Of a DNA stretch of 9,669 nucleotides, positions 1-5,603 are shown piece by piece; positions within the stretch are counted from its first letter, which is position 1, and each line of letters starts with the position of its first letter. The notes below the pieces were generated by a model that ran no database searches, had not been told where the DNA came from, and saw only the letters and a program-made list of their open reading frames with translations. The stretch comes from Acidimicrobiaceae bacterium (GTDB lineage: Bacteria > Actinomycetota > Acidimicrobiia > Acidimicrobiales > Ilumatobacteraceae): NCBI GenBank assembly GCA_003455715.1, contig DMQJ01000191.1, positions 1-9,669 on the forward strand, written 5' to 3'. The translations under genes were made by a program, and so were the position numbers.

Positions 1-550
1 CGGCAGTTGGTGCGAGCGCCCGCCAGCGGTGATGGCGGGTCATCTGCAACGCGAACACGATGCCGGTGAACGGCACGCCGAACACCGCGCCCCAGCCGCC
101 GGCCAGCGACGCGGCGATGAGCGTGCGCCGGTCGTCGTGGCTCAGCCGGGCGACGGTGGCTGCCGTGTCGGTGACCGACCCCGCCATCTGCAGTGCGGCG
201 CCCTCACGTCCGACGGAGGCGCCCACGACGTGACCGGCGATGGATCCACCGAAGATCATCGGTGCCATACGGGCGGGCACCCCGTGGGTGAACACGTTGG
301 CCTGTTCGATCACCGCGGGCGTGCCGCCCTTGGCTCGGCCACCCTTGTAGAAGTAGGCACCACCGACAACGAGCCCGCACAACGGCAGCAACCACACCAG
401 CCACTCGTGCGCCAGCCGAGTACGTGTGGCCCAGTCGAGCGACCTCAGGAACGCATAGGAAATGAGCCCGGTGAGCGCCCCGCCGATGGCAGCGAACAGC
501 AGCAGCCGCAGTGTGGCGAACGTGCGACTGGGGCGAGGCGCCGACGACAT
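1..550 (-). CDS. ClC-family anion transporter, probably CLC-F-like fluoride/proton antiporter (partial, N-terminal half)
   Basis: I translated this on the minus strand from an ATG at 550. It stays open for 183 residues to the window edge, so the C-terminal half is missing. Hydrophobic segments lie at about residues 13-35 and 49-68. The ClC selectivity motif GREGA is at 114-118, so the gating glutamate of the family is E116. It is followed by LQMAGS and by a glycine-rich helix (about 146-170) containing GAVFGVPFTGIVFALQ. The canonical GSGIP serine loop is replaced by GGTP (75-78). ARMAP (93-97) and the stretch leading into GREG resemble, from memory, the CLC-F fluoride exporters, which also lack that serine. 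Known for the family: homodimeric membrane transporters exchanging an anion for protons. Inferred: fluoride export. A generic chloride ClC is the alternative. The start at 550 has no Shine-Dalgarno site. An in-frame ATG at 589 would add 13 residues. The gene is divergent from the exported RCC1-repeat gene. Confidence 0.92.
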   Translation of the reverse strand, partial: MSSAPRPSRTFATLRLLLFAAIGGALTGLISYAFLRSLDWATRTRLAHEWLVWLLPLCGLVVGGAYFYKGGRAKGGTPAVIEQANVFTHGVPARMAPMIFGGSIAGHVVGASVGREGAALQMAGSVTDTAATVARLSHDDRRTLIAASLAGGWGAVFGVPFTGIVFALQMTRHHRWRALAPTA

Positions 551-557
551 CTGCGTC

Positions 558-563
558 AGGCTA
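558..563 (-). promoter_or_regulatory. Candidate -10 element giving a leaderless transporter mRNA
   Basis: Read on the minus strand, TAGCCT fits the actinobacterial TANNNT -10 pattern and ends seven bases before the ATG at 550. Transcription would therefore start at or within a base or two of the start codon. The absence of a Shine-Dalgarno site in front of that ATG agrees with a leaderless mRNA, which is common in Actinobacteria. No good -35 hexamer is visible. This is a pattern match only. Confidence 0.33.
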
Positions 564-624
564 GGGGCACCCGGCGGAGCCGTGCGCATGGACCGACGGT
601 CGTGAGCGACTTGCGTTGGTCGCC

Positions 625-630
625 TATGCT
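625..630 (+). promoter_or_regulatory. Candidate -10 element for the RCC1-repeat gene
   Basis: TATGCT fits the TANNNT pattern and lies 28 bases before the ATG at 659, leaving room for a short leader that includes the Shine-Dalgarno site. No clear -35 hexamer sits at the usual distance, so support is weak. The whole divergent region (551-658) is only 108 bp, and both opposing promoters must fit inside it. Confidence 0.25.
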
Positions 631-643
631 GCGCCGCCTAGAC

Positions 644-649
644 GGAGGG
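644..649 (+). promoter_or_regulatory. Shine-Dalgarno site that fixes the RCC1-repeat protein start at 659
   Basis: GGAGGG stands nine bases before the ATG at 659 and is followed directly by a basic and hydrophobic signal-peptide sequence. The reading frame is open upstream to position 29, but that extension lies antisense to the transporter gene and encodes low-complexity, Arg/Gly/His-rich residues. The Shine-Dalgarno site decides for 659. Confidence 0.8.
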
Positions 650-658
650 AGACCGGCT

Positions 659-3600
659 ATGCGTCGGCAGTTCGGGATGATGTTGTTGGTGGTCGCCATG
701 GTGGCGGGGTTGCAGGTGGCGAGTCCCCCGATCGTCACGATGGCGTCGGGTGCCGGTGAGACCACCATGGTGCGTTTGGAGGGCCTCTCCGATCGGATCA
801 CCGTCGGCGACCTCCACACCTGCGTCATCCTCGACAGTGGCGATGTCAGTTGCTGGGGTTCGGGTGGCTTCGGCCGACTCGGCTACGGCAACTCCAATGA
901 CATCGGTGACGACGAGATGGCGGCCGACAACCCCGTCAACGGTGGCATCCTCGACCTGCCCGGTGACCGTCCCGCCGTCGCGATCGTCGCCGGCGGCGCG
1001 CACACCTGCGCGTTGCTGGATGATGGCAAGGTCACCTGCTGGGGCTACAACGGCTATGGGAATCTCGGCTACGGCAACACCAACGAGATCGGCGACGACG
1101 AGATGCCCGCGGCGAACCCAGTCAATGGCGGGATCGTTGCTCTGCCCGGCGGCCGACCCGCCGTTGCGATCGCTGCCGGCAGCACCCACAACTGCGCCCT
1201 GCTGGACAATGGCACGGTCACGTGCTGGGGCGATGGCGGCCTCGGCAAACTCGGCTACGGCAACACCAACAACATCGGCGACGACGAGACGCCTGCCGCC
1301 AACCCTGTGAACGGGGGCCTCGTCGCCCTGCCCGGAGGCCGCACAGCCGAGGCGATCACCGCTGGCGACTCCCACACCTGCGCGTTGCTCGACAACGGAA
1401 CCATCACCTGCTGGGGTTTCGGTGTTTCCGGCCGCCTTGGTTACGGCAACATCGCGAGCATCGGCGACGACGAGACGCCTGCCGCCAACCCTGTGAGCGG
1501 CGGCATCGTTGCCCTGCCTGGTGGGCTGACCGCCCTTGCGGTGTCCGCCGGCTTTGCGCACACGTGTGCGTTGCTCGAGAACGGCACCGTCACCTGCTGG
1601 GGTCTCGGTGCTTCTGGCCGCCTTGGTTACGGCAACATCGCGAGCATCGGCGACGACGAGACGCCTGCCGCCAACCCGGTGAGCGGCGGGATCGTCGGCT
1701 TCCCAGACGGGCGCCCTGCCACCGCCGTCACTGTGGGCCAGGACCACACGTGCGTTCGGCTCGATGACGGGCACGTCGTCTGCTGGGGCGTCGGCGCCTT
1801 CGGCAGGCTCGGCTACGGCAACTCCAACAACATTGGCGACGACGACACGCCAGTTGGCAACCCCTCCCACGGGTACACCGTCGCTCTTCCAGGCGGCCAC
1901 ACCGCGGCTGCCGTGACGGCGGGCGGGTTCCACACGTGTGCGATGTTGGACAACGGCTTGGTCACGTGCTGGGGGAACGGCCTTGTCGGTCAGCTGGGTT
2001 TCGGCAACACCACCAACATCGGCGACAACGAGACACCTGCCGAGAACACGACGATGAACGGCATCGTCACCATGCCCGGCTCGCACGCGGTGGCCCAACT
2101 CGATGGCGGCGGTGCGCACACATGTGCGCTGCTGGAGAACGGCACCGTCACCTGCTGGGGCTTCGGTTCCAATGGTGAGCTGGGCCACGGCAACACCAAC
2201 CACATCGGCGACGACGAGACACCGGCGGACAACCCGATGCACGGCGGCATCGTCGACCTCCCCGGCGACCTCACCGCCACGGCCATCACCGCCGGGTTCG
2301 TGCACACATGTGCGCTGCTGGCCGATGGCACCGTCACGTGCTGGGGCAACGGCCAGTTCGGTCGCCTCGGCTACGGCAACACGACCTCGATCGGCTTCAA
2401 CAACTCGCCCGCCGAAAACCCCTTCAACGGCGGCCGCGTCGCCCTTCCCGGCGGCCTCACCGCCACGGCCATCACCGCCGGGGGAAGTCACACCTGTGCG
2501 CTGCTCGCCGACGGCACCGTGACGTGCTGGGGCTACAACTCCCTCGGCCAGCTCGGCTATGGCAACACCAACGCCATCGGCGACGACGAGACACCTGCTG
2601 CCAACCCTGTGAACGGTGGCGTCGTCGACCTTCCCGGCGACCACACGGCGGTGGCGATCACCGCCGGGAGCAGCCACACCTGCGCAGTGCTCGACGACGG
2701 TTCGGTCACGTGTTGGGGCAACGGCTTCGACGGCCGCCTCGGGTATGGCAACACCAATGCAATTGGCGACAACGAGACTCCTGCGACGAACCCGGTGAAC
2801 GGTGGGCTCGTCGACCTCCCCGGCACCCAGGGCGCCATCGCGATCAGCGCGGGCGAATACCACACCTGCGCGGTACTCGATGACGGCGGCGTGTCCTGCT
2901 GGGGAAGTGGAAGCGATGGGCAGTTGGGCTACAACAGCACCAACAGCGTCGGACAGTTCGAGTCGCCGACGGTGTACGGCACGGTCGTTCTCCCTGGGGG
3001 TCGCACGGCCACGTCCGTCACCACCGGCGGCTCCCACACCTGCGCCGTGCTCAACGACGGCACGCTGACGTGCTGGGGTCTGGGTTCTTCGGGCCAGCTC
3101 GGCTACGGCAACGTCAACAAGATCGGCGATAACGAGACCCCGGCCGGCAATCCCGTCAACGGCGGCATCGTCGATCTCCCCGGCGACCACGACGTCACCA
3201 TGGTCAGCGCCGGCGGCTATCACACGTGTGCTGCGCTCACCAGCGGCGGCGTCAGCTGTTGGGGCGGTGGCGGCGGTGTGCTCGGTTACGGCAACCCCAA
3301 TGCCATCGGCGACGACGAGACACCGGCGACCAATCCGACCAACGGTGGACTCATCGAGCTGCCCAACCATCTCTCACCGATCGACTATCGGGCAGTCACG
3401 CCGGCACGCCTGCTCGACACCCGCAGCACAGGTGCCACGATCGACGACCAGTTCGAAGCAGGTGGGCAACGAGCGGCCGGCAGCACCCTGCAGCTCGCCG
3501 TCGCCGGCCGTGGTGGCACCCCCGCCGATGCCGCCTCGGTCACCCTCTCGATCGCTGCGGTGAGCCCGAGCGCCGTCGGTTACATCACCGTGTGGCCCTG

Positions 3601-4525
3601 CGCCGAGCCGCAACCGCTCGCGTCGAGCATCAACTACGTGGCCGGTGTGACGACGGCGAACACCGTCATCACCGGCATGGCCGGGGGCGTGTGCATCTTC
3701 ACCAACAGGGCCACTCACCTCATCGCCGACGTGGTCGGCTTCACCCCGCGGTCCAGCACCTACACGCCGCTCACGCCTGCCCGCTACGCGGACACCCGTG
3801 CGACCGGTGCCACGTTCGACGACCAGTACGAGAACCTGGGCACCCTTGCCGCCGGCTCCACCCTCACGCTGCCCATTGCCGATCGTGGCGCTGTCCCCGC
3901 TGGCACCGACACGGTGGTATTGAACGTCGCTGCCGTGCTGCCGTCGGCCGGTGGCTTCATCACGGTGCACCCGTGCGGCGTGCCCAGGCCGAACGCCAGC
4001 AACATCAACTACATCACGGGCGTCACCGCCGCGAACCTTGTCGTCACGAGCTTGCCCGCCAACGGGGAGGTGTGCGTCTACACGAGCAGCGCAACGCACC
4101 TCATCGTCGACGTCGTCGGCTACTTCGCCGACGGCGCGGTACCGGCTCCGCCGATGCTGCGGACGTTCAACCCTGGCCGCCTGGTGGACACTCGTCCGAC
4201 GGGTGTCACCACCGATGGTCGTTTCACCGACCTCGGCACGCTCACCCCGAACGCCACCAACACGTATCCGATCGCACACCGCTTCCCGCTGGCGAGCGCC
4301 GACGTGGTGGTGCTCAACATCACCGCGGTGAACCCGCCCACCGGAGGGTTCGTCACGGTGTGGCCGTGCGATCAGCCGAAGCCGAACGCCAGCAGCCTGA
4401 ACTACGTCGCCGGCACCAACCGGGCAGTGCAGATCGTCACGGCACTCTCGGCGTCGGGCACCCTCTGTGTGTCCAGCAGCCGGGCGATCCATCTCGTCAT
4501 CGATGCCTCGGGGTCGACCCTGTAG
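659..4525 (+). CDS. Secreted RCC1-repeat (beta-propeller) protein with three C-terminal repeats
   Basis: The product is 1288 residues. Residues 1 to about 32 form a signal peptide (MRRQ, a hydrophobic core, then a small-residue site near ASGA). Fourteen RCC1-like repeats run from about 46 to 907, each carrying HTC-x9-CWG, GxLGYGN, IGDDETPA, NPVNGG and LPGG. Three related repeats follow (about 910-1028, 1035-1156, 1166-1288), each with PxRLxDTR, a PC near the middle, NY, a second Cys and THLIxDVVG. Cysteines occur only in pairs: two per RCC1 unit and two per C-terminal repeat, 34 in all, suggesting disulfides outside the membrane. RCC1 repeats fold as seven-bladed propellers, so fourteen units would make two (inference). 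No membrane anchor, sorting signal or catalytic motif is visible, and the third C-terminal repeat ends in ASGSTL instead of GYF. A role in binding or adhesion at the cell surface is only a guess. An exported-protein gene follows after 101 bp. Confidence 0.93.
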   Translation: MRRQFGMMLLVVAMVAGLQVASPPIVTMASGAGETTMVRLEGLSDRITVGDLHTCVILDSGDVSCWGSGGFGRLGYGNSNDIGDDEMAADNPVNGGILDLPGDRPAVAIVAGGAHTCALLDDGKVTCWGYNGYGNLGYGNTNEIGDDEMPAANPVNGGIVALPGGRPAVAIAAGSTHNCALLDNGTVTCWGDGGLGKLGYGNTNNIGDDETPAANPVNGGLVALPGGRTAEAITAGDSHTCALLDNGTITCWGFGVSGRLGYGNIASIGDDETPAANPVSGGIVALPGGLTALAVSAGFAHTCALLENGTVTCWGLGASGRLGYGNIASIGDDETPAANPVSGGIVGFPDGRPATAVTVGQDHTCVRLDDGHVVCWGVGAFGRLGYGNSNNIGDDDTPVGNPSHGYTVALPGGHTAAAVTAGGFHTCAMLDNGLVTCWGNGLVGQLGFGNTTNIGDNETPAENTTMNGIVTMPGSHAVAQLDGGGAHTCALLENGTVTCWGFGSNGELGHGNTNHIGDDETPADNPMHGGIVDLPGDLTATAITAGFVHTCALLADGTVTCWGNGQFGRLGYGNTTSIGFNNSPAENPFNGGRVALPGGLTATAITAGGSHTCALLADGTVTCWGYNSLGQLGYGNTNAIGDDETPAANPVNGGVVDLPGDHTAVAITAGSSHTCAVLDDGSVTCWGNGFDGRLGYGNTNAIGDNETPATNPVNGGLVDLPGTQGAIAISAGEYHTCAVLDDGGVSCWGSGSDGQLGYNSTNSVGQFESPTVYGTVVLPGGRTATSVTTGGSHTCAVLNDGTLTCWGLGSSGQLGYGNVNKIGDNETPAGNPVNGGIVDLPGDHDVTMVSAGGYHTCAALTSGGVSCWGGGGGVLGYGNPNAIGDDETPATNPTNGGLIELPNHLSPIDYRAVTPARLLDTRSTGATIDDQFEAGGQRAAGSTLQLAVAGRGGTPADAASVTLSIAAVSPSAVGYITVWPCAEPQPLASSINYVAGVTTANTVITGMAGGVCIFTNRATHLIADVVGFTPRSSTYTPLTPARYADTRATGATFDDQYENLGTLAAGSTLTLPIADRGAVPAGTDTVVLNVAAVLPSAGGFITVHPCGVPRPNASNINYITGVTAANLVVTSLPANGEVCVYTSSATHLIVDVVGYFADGAVPAPPMLRTFNPGRLVDTRPTGVTTDGRFTDLGTLTPNATNTYPIAHRFPLASADVVVLNITAVNPPTGGFVTVWPCDQPKPNASSLNYVAGTNRAVQIVTALSASGTLCVSSSRAIHLVIDASGSTL
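794..3382 (+). repeat. Fourteen tandem RCC1-coding units, 186-bp period
   Basis: I located the first cysteine codon of every unit at 821, 1007, 1193, 1379, 1565, 1751, 1937, 2123, 2309, 2495, 2681, 2867, 3041 and 3227. Twelve of thirteen intervals are exactly 186 bp (62 codons). The interval from unit 12 to unit 13 is 174 bp, a loss of four codons. Units 4 and 5 share a 62-bp identical stretch. Unit 14 is one residue short in the glycine-rich turn after CWG. The array lies inside the coding region and keeps its frame throughout. Confidence 0.95.
3386..4522 (+). repeat. Three C-terminal repeats of about 120 residues
   Basis: The three copies lie at about 3386-3742, 3761-4126 and 4154-4522. 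Shared landmarks in each are an opening xPxRLxDTRxTG, a central VxLxIxAVxPxxxGxxTVxPC, then SxxNY and a late Cys before (T/I)HL(I/V)xD. The protein copies are clearly homologous but diverged, so this is an old duplication. I recognise this repeat from exported actinobacterial proteins, where it often sits at the C-terminus. Its function is not known to me. Confidence 0.88.
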
Positions 4526-4586
4526 GGAGACAGGGGAGCAAGAGCACCTCAGGCTTGCGCTGCTCGGCGTCGGCACTCGCGCCTAC

Positions 4587-4592
4587 TACCGT
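4587..4592 (+). promoter_or_regulatory. Candidate -10 element in the 101-bp gap before the small exported protein
   Basis: TACCGT fits TANNNT and lies 34 bases before the ATG at 4627. No convincing -35 hexamer accompanies it. The gap 4526-4626 shows no strong terminator, so read-through from the RCC1-repeat gene is equally possible. A Shine-Dalgarno GGGAG at 4614-4618 precedes the start by eight bases. Confidence 0.2.
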
Positions 4593-4626
4593 GGATGTGC
4601 GACAAATGCAGACGGGAGACCTACGA

Positions 4627-5460
4627 ATGAAACTGTTCCATCGAGTAGCGAAGGTGGCTGCTATGGCCATCGTCGGCGTCACCACCACGAGCGTGGGCAT
4701 GGTGCACGCCGCGCCACCGAGCAACGACAACTGGAACAACCCCACGGTCGTTGCCGTCAACACGGGGTACGTCGCCAACACGTCGCAGGCCACCACCTCG
4801 ACACAGGAGAAGAACCTGTACCTGCCGCCGTCATGTGGCAACGTCGTGGTCAAGGGCGTGTGGTACTCGTTCACGCCCACATCCACCGTGTACGCCACAG
4901 TGCAGGCGCAGGGGGCCTTTCAGGCCTTCGTTGCCCAGGTCTCCGGTACCCCGACCACCGGGTTGCACGTTGCCGCGTGTGGCCAGACGAAGGTCGACGT
5001 CGTGCTGCAAGCCGGGCAGAACTACCGCTTCCTTGTCTACGGTTCCAGCAGCCTGCCGCCGTCGTCCGGCGTTGCGATCTTCCAGGTGAAGTCGCAGGCG
5101 CCGCCGCCGCTGATGATCGCCAACATGCCGACAGTGTCGGCTGCCGTCGGCGGTTCGGCCCTGTTCTCCGGCACCGTGTTCTGCACCACCACCGACCCCG
5201 CTGGAGTGAGCTCGTTCACGCTCGAGGCATCGGCGTTCGAGAGCACCCCGGCTGGCATGGCTGCGGGTGGTGTCACGATTTCGCTCGGGACGACGCTGTG
5301 CAACGGTCAGTGGATGCCGTGGCAAGTGATCGTGCCCAGCAACTCGGTGCCATTCGTCAGCGGTGGCACCGCCCAGGTGCAGTTCATCTTCCAGGCGTGC
5401 AACGCAACCGCCAACTTCTGCACCCACAAGCTGGCGTCCGGTGTGATCCCGCTCACCTGA
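4627..5460 (+). CDS. Exported protein with PPC-like N-terminal beta domain, function unknown
   Basis: The product is 277 residues. The start at 4627 is chosen because GGGAG stands eight bases upstream and a classic signal peptide follows: MKLFHR, a hydrophobic core, and a VHA site with likely cleavage after A28. The frame is open far upstream, but that part is a shadow of the preceding gene. Residues about 31-155 (SNDNW, then SCGN, VWYSFTP, AACGQ and LQAGQNYRFLVYG) resemble the bacterial pre-peptidase C-terminal (PPC) beta-sandwich often attached to secreted enzymes, but no protease or other catalytic domain is attached. A proline-rich linker (about 157-162) leads to a second beta-rich domain (about 163-277) that I do not recognise with confidence. 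The six cysteines (70, 118, 186, 225, 258, 265) are all in the mature part, allowing disulfides. It follows the larger exported-repeat gene in the same direction, so a shared extracellular role is possible but unproven. Confidence 0.87.
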   Translation: MKLFHRVAKVAAMAIVGVTTTSVGMVHAAPPSNDNWNNPTVVAVNTGYVANTSQATTSTQEKNLYLPPSCGNVVVKGVWYSFTPTSTVYATVQAQGAFQAFVAQVSGTPTTGLHVAACGQTKVDVVLQAGQNYRFLVYGSSSLPPSSGVAIFQVKSQAPPPLMIANMPTVSAAVGGSALFSGTVFCTTTDPAGVSSFTLEASAFESTPAGMAAGGVTISLGTTLCNGQWMPWQVIVPSNSVPFVSGGTAQVQFIFQACNATANFCTHKLASGVIPLT

Positions 5461-5477
5461 GGCGTCGTCACCTCAGG
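5456..5477 (+). terminator. Hairpin overlapping the stop codon of the exported protein gene
   Basis: CCTGAGG (5456-5462) and CCTCAGG (5471-5477) are perfect reverse complements separated by eight bases. They form a 7-bp stem whose left arm includes the TGA stop. No T-tract follows, so it would not be a standard intrinsic terminator. T-poor hairpins are often proposed as terminators in GC-rich actinobacteria, and this one sits where one would be expected, before the topoisomerase operon. Confidence 0.4.
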
Positions 5478-5494
5478 CGTCGTCCTCGAGGGTG

Positions 5495-5525
5495 TTGCGC
5501 CAGCGGCGCCGCTCCGACGTACACT
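5495..5525 (+). promoter_or_regulatory. Candidate promoter of the topoisomerase operon
   Basis: TTGCGC (5495-5500) and TACACT (5520-5525) resemble -35 and -10 elements, with a 19-base spacer that is slightly long. Transcription would begin near 5532, giving a leader of about 70 bases before the GTG at 5604. It lies in the only sizeable gap upstream of the operon (5461-5603). I saw nothing else in that gap apart from the hairpin at its start. Confidence 0.35.
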
Positions 5526-5603
5526 TGTTCGATCCCACTGCCGCCTGCGGGCGTGTAGCACCATCGAACCCAGTACTTCCCAACCCTCGGAGCAGCTCCC
5601 AGA

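Noticed and set aside
29..658. In-frame upstream extension of the RCC1-repeat protein by 210 residues
   Set aside because: It lies antisense to the transporter gene, encodes low-complexity Arg/Gly/His-rich sequence, and is contradicted by the Shine-Dalgarno site and signal peptide at 659.
551..658. Fluoride riboswitch upstream of the transporter
   Set aside because: I looked on the minus strand for the conserved GATGG and CTCCTAC-like elements of the crcB motif and found neither.
638..3370. A 910-codon open frame on the minus strand, opposite the RCC1 repeats
   Set aside because: The repeat unit happens to lack stops in this antisense frame, and repetition fourteen times keeps it open. The product is Val/Ala/Gly/Arg-rich and matches no family I know.
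794..3382. CRISPR array or satellite DNA
   Set aside because: The 186-bp period is a coding repeat that preserves reading frame and RCC1 motifs, with no spacer-repeat alternation.
4536..4565. Hairpin terminator after the RCC1-repeat gene
   Set aside because: GAGCA/TGCTC and GCAAG/CTTGC pair only over five bases each, with large loops and no T-tract. This is too weak to call.
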